In this document: positions 24,022 through 33,319 of the stretch, one piece after another | Numbering within the stretch: position 1 is the first letter of the stretch | Layout of the letters: each line of letters starts with the position of its first letter | Source: Salinilacustrithrix flava | Lineage (GTDB): Bacteria > Actinomycetota > Acidimicrobiia > Acidimicrobiales > Salinilacustritrichaceae | Assembly: GCF_041228405.1 (NCBI RefSeq) | Contig: NZ_CP133888.1 | Location: 2,046,001 to 2,110,000, forward strand | Direction: 5' to 3' | DNA length: 64,000 nt | Translations under genes and position numbers: made by a program | Notes under the pieces: model-generated | What the model was told of the DNA's origin: nothing | Databases searched by the model: none | What the model saw: only the letters and a program-made list of their open reading frames with translations

Positions 24022-25320
24022 ATGAGCGGCACCGTCCCACCGCCTTCGACCGACGCCGCCCCGGCCGGCATCCGGCTCGGCTTGCGCGAGAACCTGCCCC
24101 AGTTCGGGCTGCTCGTCCTGGTGAACGCGCTGGTCGGCGCGACCGTCGGCCAGGAGCGCACGGTGCTCCCGCTGCTGGCCGAGGACGTCTTCGGCCTGTC
24201 CGCCTACTCGGCGATGCTCAGCTTCATCGCCGTCTTCGGCGTGTCCAAGGCGATCACGAACCTCTTCGCCGGCGCGCTCGGCGACAAGTACGGCCGCAAG
24301 CCCGTGCTCGTCGTCGGCTGGCTCGTCGCCATCCCCGTCCCCCTGCTGCTGATCTGGGCGCCGACGTGGGGGTGGGTGCTGTTCGCCAACGTGCTGCTCG
24401 GCATCAACCAGGGCCTCACGTGGTCGCTCACCGTCATCATGAAGATCGACCTCGTCGGCCCCGCCCGGCGCGGCCTGGCCATGGGGTTGAACGAGGGCGC
24501 CGGGTACGGGGCCGTCGCTGCCGCGGCGTGGGCCACCGGCTGGATCGCCTCCGAGCACGGGCTGCGACCCGAGCCCTTCTACCTCGGCATCGGCCTGGTC
24601 ATCATCGGCCTCGGACTCTCGACGCTCTTCGTCCGGGAGACCTCCCACCACGTGGCCCACGAGGCCGCCGACCACGTCCAGCGCGACGGCCACCCGGACG
24701 CCGAGATGACACCCCGGCAGGTCTTCGCCCTGTCCACGTGGCGGAACCCGTCGCTCTCGGCCGCGAGCCAGGCGGGCCTGGTCAACAACCTGAACGAGGG
24801 CATGGCCTGGGGGCTGTTCCCGCTCTTCTTCGCTGCGGGCGGGGTCTCCGTCGGCAGGATCGGCGGGCTCATCGCCATCGCTCCGGCCGTGTGGGGCTTG
24901 GGGCAGCTCTTCACCGGCGCGCTCTCGGACAAGGTGGGGCGCAAGTGGCTGATCGCCGGCGGTCAGTTCACCGAGGCCGCCGGCTTGACGATCATCGCCC
25001 TCGGCGACGGCTTCGGGGTGTGGGCCCTCGGCAGCGCCGTGTTCGGCGCCGGCACCGCCATGGCCTACCCGACCCTGATCGCCGCCATCGGCGACGTCGC
25101 CCACCCCACCTGGCGAGCCAGCGCTGTCGGCGTCTACCGCCTCTGGCGTGACCTCGGCTTCGCGGTGGGGGCGGTGCTCGCCGGCGTCCTCGCCGACGTC
25201 GTCAGCATCGAGTTCGCCATCTTCATCGTCGCCGGCATCACCGCCGCCAGCGGCCTCGACGTCTCGCTCCGCATGCGCGAGACGCTGCACCGCCCGCCCC
25301 TGCCGGTCGTGCCCGACTGA
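24022..25320 (+). CDS. MFS transporter
   Basis: 432 residues with 12 predicted membrane helices. The MFS loop motif is GALGDKYGRKPVLVVGWL and its repeat GALSDKVGRKWLIAGGQF. A His-rich stretch (HHVAHEAADHVQRDGHPD) lies in the central loop, which may bind metal. ATG 24022 has AAGGATCG ten bases upstream. Together with the ArsR-rhodanese gene it likely forms a regulated efflux pair; the exported species (sulfur compound, metal or arsenical) cannot be read from sequence. Confidence 0.8.
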   Translation: MSGTVPPPSTDAAPAGIRLGLRENLPQFGLLVLVNALVGATVGQERTVLPLLAEDVFGLSAYSAMLSFIAVFGVSKAITNLFAGALGDKYGRKPVLVVGWLVAIPVPLLLIWAPTWGWVLFANVLLGINQGLTWSLTVIMKIDLVGPARRGLAMGLNEGAGYGAVAAAAWATGWIASEHGLRPEPFYLGIGLVIIGLGLSTLFVRETSHHVAHEAADHVQRDGHPDAEMTPRQVFALSTWRNPSLSAASQAGLVNNLNEGMAWGLFPLFFAAGGVSVGRIGGLIAIAPAVWGLGQLFTGALSDKVGRKWLIAGGQFTEAAGLTIIALGDGFGVWALGSAVFGAGTAMAYPTLIAAIGDVAHPTWRASAVGVYRLWRDLGFAVGAVLAGVLADVVSIEFAIFIVAGITAASGLDVSLRMRETLHRPPLPVVPD

Positions 25321-25368
25321 GCAGGCCGTGCTCTCTCGAGCTGCGAGCCGGCTCGCAGCAGCCGACGA

Positions 25369-25974
25369 TCAGGGGCGGCGCTCGGCGAGGAAGCGGGTGG
25401 TGATGATGGCGCTGCTCGCTGCTGCCGCGATCGGGTGCCCGACCGTGACGGGCCCGCCCCACGCGTTCGGGAGCTGCCGTCGCCACCACAGGACGCAGGC
25501 AGCGACCCAGGTCGCGGATGCCGCCATCGTGGCGGGGAAGGCGCGCTGGCGCCAGGGACCAGCCGCCACGGCGGCGGCCACGCCCAGGTCGATGGGCACG
25601 TAGGCGGGAAGCGTCATGAGGCACTGCCCGACGCTCGTGGCCACGCCCTTGCCGCCCCGGAAGCGGTGCGTCGCCGGGTAGCAGTGGCCGAGGACGGCGG
25701 CGACCGCGGCCACGTGCTGGCCGGGACCGCCGGCCAGACGTCGGCCTGCGCGGCAGGCGACGGCACCCTTCGTGATGTCGGCCGCCATCACCGCGTAGCC
25801 CCAGCGCCGGCCGAGCACCGCCGCGGCGTTGGCGCCGCCCGGGTTGCCGCTGCCTGCGGTCCGGAGATCGACCTGGCCACCGCTCGCGGCGCGGGCGGCC
25901 AGCGATGCGGACGGCACGAGACCGGCGGCGTACCCGACGAGCGCGGCGAGGGCGAGGGCACGGGGCGTCGGCAC
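25369..25974 (-). CDS. PlsY-like glycerol-3-phosphate acyltransferase family protein
   Basis: 201 residues with five membrane helices. PlsY motifs: AGSGNPGGANAAAVLGRRWG (SGNxGATN loop, here GNPGGAN), HCYPATHRFRGGKGVAT (GGKG acyl-phosphate site) and a C-terminal VGHP. PlsY transfers an acyl group from acyl-phosphate to glycerol-3-phosphate in phospholipid synthesis. GTG 25974 is six bases behind TACCTT, so likely leaderless. The altered first motif leaves room for a related membrane acyltransferase. Confidence 0.75.
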   Translation of the reverse strand: MPTPRALALAALVGYAAGLVPSASLAARAASGGQVDLRTAGSGNPGGANAAAVLGRRWGYAVMAADITKGAVACRAGRRLAGGPGQHVAAVAAVLGHCYPATHRFRGGKGVATSVGQCLMTLPAYVPIDLGVAAAVAAGPWRQRAFPATMAASATWVAACVLWWRRQLPNAWGGPVTVGHPIAAAASSAIITTRFLAERRP

Positions 25975-26015
25975 GGCGGGAAGGTATCCGAGGTCGCCGG
26001 GGTTCACGACCCCGC

Positions 26016-27209
26016 TCAGCGGACCACGACCGTGTCGGGCCGGAAGGCGGCCCACGCGAACCAGAACGTGTCGACGTGGGGGACGGCGTCGAGCCGGGTG
26101 CCGGCGAGCGGTCCGGCTGTGGCCTCCCCGAGCACGTTCCAGGTGCTGCCCGTCCGGTCGTCCACGAAGCCGTCACCATCGGCCTCGAAGCGCAGCTCCT
26201 CGCCGTCCACGACCCGGGAGAACACCCCCGTTGCACCGACGTCGCGTCCACCCGACACGGTGCCGGCGTCCAGGGCCGAGACCGTCCCGTCGACCACCCA
26301 CGCCACGAGCGCATCAGGCCCGAGATCGAGGTGCTCGACGCCGTCCTCCTGCAGCGCCTCCAGCCGGATGGCGGCCGCCTCGCCGTGGCGCTCGATGCCG
26401 AGGATGCGCTCCTTGGCCGCCAGGCGCCCATCCACCTCGCCGTCGAAGAGGAAGGGCGAGCTGGTGACGTCGTCGTAGCCCGGGTACGGGTTGGTGCCGT
26501 AGCTGCGGTCGTGGCCCGTGTCCCGCGACAGCACGAGCCCGTCGGGGTTGGCTTCGCGCCAGTCCGCCCACGAGACCGTGCTCACCGGCAGCACGTCGAG
26601 CACCTCGCCAGCCAGGTGGCCGATGGCGGCCTCACCGGTGAAGTGGGACCAGAGGGTCTCGGTCTGGCGGTCGTACATCACGAGCGCCGAGTTGTAGAGC
26701 AGCCCGGACGTGCCGAAGTCCAGCACCCGGTCACCCAGGCGCCGGTCGTACGCGATCGCGGAGTTGCACAGCGGGCAGTAGCTGACGGTCACGGGGATGC
26801 CGCCGATCGTGTCGTTCACGATCTCGTGCCAGATCAGGACCTGGACCGGGTACGCCCGGGACTCGTCGCCGACGGTGATCGCCAGCACCGGCTCGGTGTC
26901 CTCGAGGAAGTCCACCTCGTCGGTCTGCAGGAACCTCGGCTCGTCGATCGGCGGGATCCCATCGGGTGGGGGCCCACCGGACACCAGCGCTCCGGGGTCG
27001 ATCAGCGGGTCCGGGTGCTCGGCGTGGAACCGGTTGACCAGCGCCGAGATCGTGTCCTCCTCCGGCGTCGCCGCGATCTGGTCGACGGTGACGGTCGGTG
27101 CTGCCGGGCTGTCACCTGCGTCGCTGCCGACGCGCTGGTCACCGTCCGACGCGCATGCGGCGGCGAGCAGGGGGAGCACGAGGATGAACGAGAACCGGCG
27201 TCGCACCAT
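26016..27209 (-). CDS. DUF3179-family lipoprotein
   Basis: 397 residues. Signal peptide and lipobox LLAAAC, then a domain with VDFLEDTEPVLAITVGDESRAYP, IGGIPVTVSYCPLCNSAIAYDR and RQTETLWSHFTGEAAIG. These are the marks of the DUF3179 family of extracytoplasmic proteins; the CPLC motif is its best conserved part. Its biochemical role is not known. Confidence 0.85.
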   Translation of the reverse strand: MVRRRFSFILVLPLLAAACASDGDQRVGSDAGDSPAAPTVTVDQIAATPEEDTISALVNRFHAEHPDPLIDPGALVSGGPPPDGIPPIDEPRFLQTDEVDFLEDTEPVLAITVGDESRAYPVQVLIWHEIVNDTIGGIPVTVSYCPLCNSAIAYDRRLGDRVLDFGTSGLLYNSALVMYDRQTETLWSHFTGEAAIGHLAGEVLDVLPVSTVSWADWREANPDGLVLSRDTGHDRSYGTNPYPGYDDVTSSPFLFDGEVDGRLAAKERILGIERHGEAAAIRLEALQEDGVEHLDLGPDALVAWVVDGTVSALDAGTVSGGRDVGATGVFSRVVDGEELRFEADGDGFVDDRTGSTWNVLGEATAGPLAGTRLDAVPHVDTFWFAWAAFRPDTVVVR

Positions 27210-27259
27210 GACTTCACAACCCGGTGCGAGCCACGGCGATTCCCGCGCCGGAGGTCCGG

Positions 27260-27859
27260 CTACCGCGTCGCGACCACCAGGGCGTCGATGGCCGTCCGGT
27301 CGCCGTCGGGGGTGGAGACCGTGCGGTCGACCCGCTCGGCCTTCGTGACGGTGAGCCCCGTCCCCTCCAGGTCGGTGACGACGTCGTCAGGGGTGTAGAG
27401 CACGGCGGCGTCCTGGGGGCCACCGTGGCCGTCGGTGAGGTTGGTGGTGTCGTGGCCGAGCACGATCAACGTGCCGCCGGGCGCGACGGCTGCTGCCGCA
27501 CGCTGGTGCACGAGCCGACGGTCGTCGGCCGGCAGGTGGAGGTAGATGACGGCCACGAGGTCGTAGGCGCCAGCGGTGGGCACGTGGGTCGTCACGTCGG
27601 CGACGACGGTCTCGATCTCGACATCGCGCGCCTCGGCCAGCTGCCGGGCCTTGTCGAGCGCGACGTCGGAGAAGTCCACCGCCGTCGCCGTCCAGCCCTG
27701 GGTCGCCAGCCAGATGGCGTTGCGACCCTCGCCGGCGGCGAGGTCGAGCGCGGTCCCGGGTTCGAGCCCACCGACCTCGTCGGCGAAGGTCTGGTTCGGA
27801 CCTGCCGTCCACACGAGGTCGGTCGCCTCGTAGCGTTCGTTCCAGGCGTGACGGTCCAT
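27260..27859 (-). CDS. Class I SAM-dependent methyltransferase
   Basis: 199 residues from ATG 27859, preceded by AGGAG. LEPGTALDLAAGEGRNAIWLA is motif I, and VDFSDVALDKARQLAE follows it. The size and the start with WNERYEATDLVWTAGPNQTFADEV match the methyltransferase-11/tellurite-resistance TehB-like group. It begins 23 bases after the second MBL-rhodanese gene and may be the last gene of the persulfide operon. A thiol or selenium/tellurium methylating role would fit, but that is inference. Confidence 0.75.
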   Translation of the reverse strand: MDRHAWNERYEATDLVWTAGPNQTFADEVGGLEPGTALDLAAGEGRNAIWLATQGWTATAVDFSDVALDKARQLAEARDVEIETVVADVTTHVPTAGAYDLVAVIYLHLPADDRRLVHQRAAAAVAPGGTLIVLGHDTTNLTDGHGGPQDAAVLYTPDDVVTDLEGTGLTVTKAERVDRTVSTPDGDRTAIDALVVATR

Positions 27860-27882
27860 CGGGGCTCCTCGGGCTCGGGGGT

Positions 27883-29232
27883 TCAGGATTCGATCGGGTT
27901 GCCGGCCTTCTCGGCGTTGTCCCACTCGTCGTCGATGTGGACCACGTCGCGGCCGACGGCGTCCATGAGGGACGCGCCGATGGATGCCCGGTAGCCGGAC
28001 TGGCAGTGCACCCAGACCTCACCGTCGGGCACGTCGCCCTGCCGGCCGCGCAGGTCGTAGAAGGGGATGTGGACCGCACCCTCGATGTGGCCCTGCTCCC
28101 ACTCGTCGGGCCTGCGGACGTCGAGGACGACGATCTCGCCGCCCCGCTCCGCCCGCTCGGTGGCCAGGTCCTCGAAGGTGGCGCGGCGGTACGAGCTGGT
28201 GGTGCCGTCAGCAGCCAGCTCGTCGGTCGTGCCGACTGCGGCGGCCATCTGGTCGATGCCGATGCGGGCGAGCTGGCGGCGGGCGCCGAGCACGTCGTCG
28301 GGGGAGTCGCCGATCAGGGTCAGCGGCGCGTCCCACGGCACGGCCCAGCCGAGGTGGGTGGCGAAGGGGTCGGCGTACTCGATCGACACCGTGCCCCGGA
28401 CGTGGTCGGCGGCGTAGGCCTTGCGGTCGCGGAGATCGATCACCCACTCCCCGTGCTCGAGGCGGTGCTGGAGCGCGGCCGGGTCGACGAGCTGGGGCAT
28501 GCCGAGGTCGGGCTCCCCGGGGCCGGCCTGGTTCAGCGGCGCCATCTGCGCGTAGTAGCGGGGATAGGCGGTGAGGCCGGCCATGAGCTGGGAGACGAAG
28601 CCGTCCTCGTCCTCGGTGAGCGCGAGGTTCTGCTCCTTCTCCTTGCCGATGGTGGACTCGGTGCCCTTGGTCTCCGTGGCCGAGCAGAAGCTGCCGAAGC
28701 CGTGGGTGGGGAAGATGTCGGTGTCGTCGGGCAGCATCTCGGCGAGCCGGCGTGCCGAGCGGTGCTGGGCACGGGTGAGGTCCTCGGTGATGTCGGGGTC
28801 GACCAGGTCGGTGCGGCCCATGGCGCCGAAGAGGATCGACCCGCCGGTGAACACCGCGGCGGGCTCACCGCCGACACCGACGGCGTAGGACAGGTGCGTC
28901 GGGGTGTGGCCCGGCGTGTGGATGACGGTGATCTCCAGCGTGCCCGCCGTGAGCACGTCGCCGTCTCGGACGCCGCGGCGGTCGAAGTCGACCGGGTCGT
29001 CGGCGTTGACGACGTAGGTGGCCCCGCATCGCTCGGCGAGCACCAAGCCGCCGGTCACGTAGTCGTTGTGGATGTGGGTCTCGAGCACATGGGTGACGGG
29101 GACGTCCCCGACCTCCTCGAGGATGCGGTCGATGTCGCGCTGGGGATCGATGACGATCGCGACGTCGCCGTCGGTGGCGATGTAGCTGCGATCCCCGAGT
29201 CCGGGGGTCTCCACGATGCGGATGTCGAGCAC
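27883..29232 (-). CDS. MBL-fold persulfide dioxygenase-like protein with rhodanese domains
   Basis: 449 residues. Metallo-beta-lactamase motif THIHNDYVTGG and TPGHTPTHLSY, plus the iron-ligand region HGFGSFC, resemble ETHE1/CstB-type dioxygenases that oxidise sulfane sulfur to sulfite. A noncatalytic rhodanese-like region (VIDLRDRKAYAADHVRGTVSI) is followed by a C-terminal rhodanese with active-site Cys in VWVHCQSGYRASI. GTG 29232 has GAGAGAGGAAA upstream. The second CstB-like enzyme of this operon. Confidence 0.85.
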   Translation of the reverse strand: MLDIRIVETPGLGDRSYIATDGDVAIVIDPQRDIDRILEEVGDVPVTHVLETHIHNDYVTGGLVLAERCGATYVVNADDPVDFDRRGVRDGDVLTAGTLEITVIHTPGHTPTHLSYAVGVGGEPAAVFTGGSILFGAMGRTDLVDPDITEDLTRAQHRSARRLAEMLPDDTDIFPTHGFGSFCSATETKGTESTIGKEKEQNLALTEDEDGFVSQLMAGLTAYPRYYAQMAPLNQAGPGEPDLGMPQLVDPAALQHRLEHGEWVIDLRDRKAYAADHVRGTVSIEYADPFATHLGWAVPWDAPLTLIGDSPDDVLGARRQLARIGIDQMAAAVGTTDELAADGTTSSYRRATFEDLATERAERGGEIVVLDVRRPDEWEQGHIEGAVHIPFYDLRGRQGDVPDGEVWVHCQSGYRASIGASLMDAVGRDVVHIDDEWDNAEKAGNPIES

Positions 29233-29248
29233 GTCTGGGTTTCCTCTC

Positions 29249-29521
29249 TCAGCTGATCTTGGTGAACATCTTCTCGACGCGGGCCAGGTCGTAGCCGCTC
29301 TCGGCTGCCTCGTCCGGGTTGGAGATGCAGTAGGTGAGGCCCGAGGCGACGAGCTTGAAGCCGACCTGCTCGAGGGCCTTGTTGGCCGCCGCGATCTGCG
29401 TGACCACGTCCGCGCAGTCGCGTCGGTCCGTGAGCATGGCCTGGATGCCGCGGATCTGGCCTTCGATGCGGCGGAGCCGCTTGACGAGGTCGGCGGTGGT
29501 CTCTTCGGGGATATCCAACAT
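29249..29521 (-). CDS. cstR: CsoR-family regulator, CstR-like persulfide sensor
   Basis: 90 residues. LVKRLRRIEGQIRGIQAMLTDRRDCADVVTQIAAANKAL is the CsoR/RcnR fold, with Cys in DRRDC and the second in LTYC. The histidine that copper-binding CsoR carries four residues before the second Cys is Gly here, so this is the Cys-Cys only type that senses persulfide (CstR) and not copper. ATG 29521 overlaps the SulP stop (TGATG). It should repress the operon through the site at 33884-33899. Confidence 0.8.
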   Translation of the reverse strand: MLDIPEETTADLVKRLRRIEGQIRGIQAMLTDRRDCADVVTQIAAANKALEQVGFKLVASGLTYCISNPDEAAESGYDLARVEKMFTKIS

Positions 29522-31275
29522 CAGCTCCTGCTCTCGGGTCGGGCCAGAGGCCCGGTCTCGGTCGGTACCCCAGGGGGTGTGGTTCCATGCCCGTCCACCT
29601 GGCCGGGCGTGACTGCAGCGATCGCGTCGGGGACCTGGTCGTGGACCCGGTCACCGAGCTGCTGGTAGGTGCCCGCTCGCATGAGCACGTCGCGGACCGG
29701 GCCCTTGGCGCTGGCCAGGTGCAGCGTGATGCCCTGCTCGTCGAGGTCGGTGATCAGCTCGGCGAGGGTCTCGACGGCGGAGGTGTCGATGTCGTTCACG
29801 CCGCTGGCGTCGAGGACCACGGCCCGGAGCTCCGGGCCGCTCTCGTCCACCAGACGCTGCACCCGACGCTTCAGGAACTCCACGTTCAGGTACGACAGCG
29901 ACACGTCGAAGCGGATGATGGCCACGCCGGGCACCCGCTCGGCCTGCGGGAAGCGCGCCAGGTTGCGATAGAGCGAACCACCCGGGAGGCGCCCGAGCTC
30001 GGCGGTGTGGGGGGTCATCATCCGCACGGCCACGACCACCATCGAGGCGGCGATGGCGATGCCGATGCCGAGCTCGACGCCGAAGGCCAGGGTGGCGAGG
30101 AACGCCACGACCAGGGTCACGAAGTCGGCCGTCTTCAGCTTCCGGATGTGGGTGATCTCGGCGAGGTCGAACAGCTTGGCGACGGCCACGACCACGATGG
30201 CACCGAGGGTCGCGGAGGGCAGCTGCTCGAACAGCGGGGTCAAGGCGACAATGACGAGGGTGACGACGGCGGCGGTGATCAGCGCGGCGAGCTTGGTGCG
30301 GGCACCGGCCTCTGCGTTCACCGCGGTGCGGCTGAAGCCGCCGGTGACGGGGTAGCCGCCGAAGAGCCCGGCGCCGACGTTGGCCGCCCCGAGCCCGATC
30401 AGCTCGCGGTTGGCGTCGACCTCGTAGCGGTTGCGTCGGGCGTAGACCTTGGCGACCGCGATCGACTCCATGTAGCCGACGAGGGTGATGACCATCGCAG
30501 CTGGGAGCAGCGTGCCGATGATGCCGAACTCATCCGGGATGGTGAGCGGCGGCAGGCCCTGGGGGATCTCACCCACGACCTTGACCCCGCGGCTCTCGAG
30601 GTCCCACACGACCGAGGCGACGGTGGTGACGGCCACGGCGGCCAGGGCGCCGGGAAGCACCGGGAGCCAGCGCTTGAGCCCGACCATCAGCGCGATGGCC
30701 CCGAGACCGACGGCCAGCGTGAGGCCGTGGGCGTCGCTGGTCTTCTGGATGAGCTCCCACACGGTCTCGTGGAAGTGCTCGTCGTTCTCGAGGGAGACCC
30801 CGAGCAGGTGCTTGACCTGGCTGGCGCCGATGATCAGCGCGGCCGCCGAGGTGAAGCCGACGAGGACCGGGTGCGACAGCAACCGGGTGAGGAACCCGAG
30901 GCGGGCCACGCCCAGCACGATGTGCACGACGCCGACGAGCAGCGCGAGGAGCGCCGCGGCGGTGACGTAGCCGGCGGTCCCCTCGTCCGCGACGCTGGCG
31001 ATCGTCGTGGCGCTCAGCAGGGACACGATGGCGACGGGGCCGACGGCGAGCTGCCGCGACGTGCCGAAGATCGCGTAGAGCACGAGCGGCACGGTCGAGG
31101 CGTACAGGCCGACCTCGGGAGGCAGCCCGGCGAGCAGGGCGTACGCCATGCCCTGGGGCACGAGCATCGCCCCGACCGCCAGGCCGGCTCCGAGGTCGGA
31201 GAGCAGGGTGTCGCGGGAGACCTGGGGTCGCATGCCGCGGAGCCGCTGCCCGAGGGTGGTGGGTGGGGTGGTCAT
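29521..31275 (-). CDS. SulP-family anion transporter with STAS domain
   Basis: 584 residues. Membrane core starts LGAGLAVGAMLVPQGMAYALLAGLPPEVGLYASTVPLVLYAIFG, then LGVARLGFLTRLLSHPVLVGFTSAAA and NVGAGLFGGYPVTGGFSRTAVN; a C-terminal STAS domain has DASGVNDIDTSAVETLAELI. Within a persulfide operon it probably exports the sulfite or sulfate made by the two MBL enzymes, in the place where Staphylococcus uses TauE. The direction of transport is inference. Confidence 0.88.
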   Translation of the reverse strand: MTTPPTTLGQRLRGMRPQVSRDTLLSDLGAGLAVGAMLVPQGMAYALLAGLPPEVGLYASTVPLVLYAIFGTSRQLAVGPVAIVSLLSATTIASVADEGTAGYVTAAALLALLVGVVHIVLGVARLGFLTRLLSHPVLVGFTSAAALIIGASQVKHLLGVSLENDEHFHETVWELIQKTSDAHGLTLAVGLGAIALMVGLKRWLPVLPGALAAVAVTTVASVVWDLESRGVKVVGEIPQGLPPLTIPDEFGIIGTLLPAAMVITLVGYMESIAVAKVYARRNRYEVDANRELIGLGAANVGAGLFGGYPVTGGFSRTAVNAEAGARTKLAALITAAVVTLVIVALTPLFEQLPSATLGAIVVVAVAKLFDLAEITHIRKLKTADFVTLVVAFLATLAFGVELGIGIAIAASMVVVAVRMMTPHTAELGRLPGGSLYRNLARFPQAERVPGVAIIRFDVSLSYLNVEFLKRRVQRLVDESGPELRAVVLDASGVNDIDTSAVETLAELITDLDEQGITLHLASAKGPVRDVLMRAGTYQQLGDRVHDQVPDAIAAVTPGQVDGHGTTPPGVPTETGPLARPESRS

Positions 31276-31283
31276 GGCACGAC

Positions 31284-32663
31284 TCAGGCCGGCTGGACGA
31301 CTTCGGTCCAGGCGCCGTAGCCGCCGACGATGTCGCTGACGTCGTCGAAGCCGTTGGCCCGGAGCAGCGAGGCCGCGACGGACGAGCGGTAGCCGCCGGC
31401 GCAGTACACGACGGTGGGTCGGTCGGGATCGAGCTCGTCCAGGCGGTTGGGGAGCTGGCCGACGGGGATGCTCACCGAACCCGGGAGGGATCCGAGCGCG
31501 TGCTCGCCGGGGTTGCGGACGTCGACGAGCTGGAGGTCGTCGACATCCGTGCGCCGCTCCTCGAAGTCGACGGGCGTGAGCCGCGAGGCCACCTGGGCCT
31601 GGTCCTGGTGGGCCAGGAGCACCTCCAGGGGGCGGTCGACGTAGCCGAGCACCCGGTCGAAGCCGATGCGACCGAGCCGGTTCTTGGCCTCGAGCTCGGC
31701 GCCGGGTTCGACGAACAGCACGATGTCTGCGTCGACGGGGACCACGGAACCGGCGAACTCGGCGTAGCGGCCCTCGAGTCCGACGTTCACGGCGCCCTTG
31801 AGGTGGCCGTGGGCGAACTCGACGGGATCCCGCCCGTCGACCAGGAGCGCGCCGGCCGCCATCGCGGCCTGCACCTCGTCCCAGGTCATGGGTCGGGGCG
31901 GGGTCGCCTCGTCCATCAGCGGCCGCTGCATCTTGTTCAGCGTGGCGTCGTGGATGAAGTAGCCCGGGGCCGGTGGCTGCCCTTCGGTGACGAGGTCGAT
32001 GAAGGTGGTGCGGTCCGGCGCGAGCAGGGCGTAGTTCTCCTGCCGCTGCGCCCCGATGGTGGAGGTCAGCTCGGTCGAGAGGTTCTTGCCGCAGGCGGAG
32101 CCGGCGCCGTGGGCCGGGAACACCTGGGTGGCGTCGGGAAGGGTGAGCAGCTTGTCGTGGAGCGAGTCGTAGAGCTTGGTGGCCAGCTCGTCACGGGTGA
32201 AGCCCACCGAGGCGAGCAGGTCGGGACGTCCGACGTCGCCGATGAACAGGGTGTCGCCGGTGAGGACGCCGTAGGGCACCTCGTCGTCGGCGTGCTCGTA
32301 GATCACGACGCTCATGGACTCGGGCGTGTGGCCCGGGGTGTGCCGGATCTCGAGCTCCACCTCGCCGAGGGAGATGCGCTCGCCGTCGGCCAGCGGGCGG
32401 ATGTCGAACTCGGTCTCGGCGACCGAGGAGTACCCGATCGCGGCGCCGGTGGCCTGGGCCAGCTCGAGGTGGCCAGACAGGAAGTCGGCGTGGAAGTGGG
32501 TCTCGAGGACGAGCTCGATCGTGAGCCCCTTCTCCTCGGCGTCGGCGAGGTACTCGGAGATGTCCCGCTGGGGGTCGACGACCACGGCCTTGCCGGTGGT
32601 CTCGTCGGCGATCAGGTACGACGCGTGGGACAGGCAGTCGAGGTAGTACTGGTTGAAGATCAT
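31284..32663 (-). CDS. CstB-like persulfide dioxygenase-sulfurtransferase
   Basis: 459 residues. Order of parts matches CstB: MBL dioxygenase (THFHADFLSGHLELAQ, HTPGHTPESMSVVIY, GDTLFIGDVGRPDLL, AHGAGSACG), a pseudo-rhodanese without the catalytic Cys (LVDGRDPVEFAHGH with VLFVEPGAE), then a true rhodanese with Cys in VVYCAGGYRSSVAAS. CstB turns persulfide sulfur into thiosulfate/sulfite. ATG 32663 is preferred because AGGAG is 7 bases upstream; ATG 32669 is a neighbour. It overlaps or abuts the rhodanese gene. Confidence 0.88.
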   Translation of the reverse strand: MIFNQYYLDCLSHASYLIADETTGKAVVVDPQRDISEYLADAEEKGLTIELVLETHFHADFLSGHLELAQATGAAIGYSSVAETEFDIRPLADGERISLGEVELEIRHTPGHTPESMSVVIYEHADDEVPYGVLTGDTLFIGDVGRPDLLASVGFTRDELATKLYDSLHDKLLTLPDATQVFPAHGAGSACGKNLSTELTSTIGAQRQENYALLAPDRTTFIDLVTEGQPPAPGYFIHDATLNKMQRPLMDEATPPRPMTWDEVQAAMAAGALLVDGRDPVEFAHGHLKGAVNVGLEGRYAEFAGSVVPVDADIVLFVEPGAELEAKNRLGRIGFDRVLGYVDRPLEVLLAHQDQAQVASRLTPVDFEERRTDVDDLQLVDVRNPGEHALGSLPGSVSIPVGQLPNRLDELDPDRPTVVYCAGGYRSSVAASLLRANGFDDVSDIVGGYGAWTEVVQPA

Positions 32664-32665
32664 CG

Positions 32666-33280
32666 TCATGCTCCTGTGCGGTTGGCGGTCTCGGCGGTGG
32701 TGAGCTGGTCGAGCACGGCGCCCATGTCGCATCCGGCGCCCCGGTTGTAGGGGAGCTTCGAGAGCATCAGGGCCATGCCGCAGGTGTTGGTGACGGCGGA
32801 GAACGTGAGTCCGGCGCCGATGAAGCCGGCAAGGAAGCGGGCAGGCGGGAACCAGATGCTGGCCACGACGCTGGCGAGCGTCACGCTGCCGGCGACCAGG
32901 CGCACCTGGCGGTCCATGGCCCAGCGGGTCTCGTTCGTCCGGGCGACGTCGCCGCCGGCGGAGGTCCAGGCGTTCATGCCGCCCTGGAGGAGGCGCAGGT
33001 TCGACTTGCCGGCCTCGACGAGGGTCTCGAGGGCCTTGGTGGCCCGCGCACCCGACTGGCAGACCAGCACGACGTTGTGGTCGAGGGCGGCGAGGTCGCG
33101 GACGTGCTCGCCGAGCAGGTCGAGGGGGACGTTGTAGGAGCCGGGGATGTGGCCGGTCTCGAACTCGCCCGGGGTCCGCACGTCGAGGACGTGCACCGCA
33201 GGGTCCTCGGCGCGCATGCGCGTGAGCTCCGCCGGGTCGATGGTGGCGGTGGCGTGGTGCTGGGGATCAGTGGTGGTCAT
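32666..33280 (-). CDS. Rhodanese with C-terminal DUF2892 membrane domain
   Basis: 204 residues. The rhodanese half ends in VVLVCQSGARATKAL with active-site Cys. The second half has two hydrophobic segments and CGMALMLSKLPYNRG, as in YgaP-like proteins, which carry persulfide at the membrane. In the operon it likely hands sulfane sulfur to the CstB-like enzyme. Confidence 0.88.
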   Translation of the reverse strand: MTTTDPQHHATATIDPAELTRMRAEDPAVHVLDVRTPGEFETGHIPGSYNVPLDLLGEHVRDLAALDHNVVLVCQSGARATKALETLVEAGKSNLRLLQGGMNAWTSAGGDVARTNETRWAMDRQVRLVAGSVTLASVVASIWFPPARFLAGFIGAGLTFSAVTNTCGMALMLSKLPYNRGAGCDMGAVLDQLTTAETANRTGA

Positions 33281-33319
33281 CGGGGTGGTGTCTCCTGTGT
33301 TCGGGGGGTTTCGGGGGGA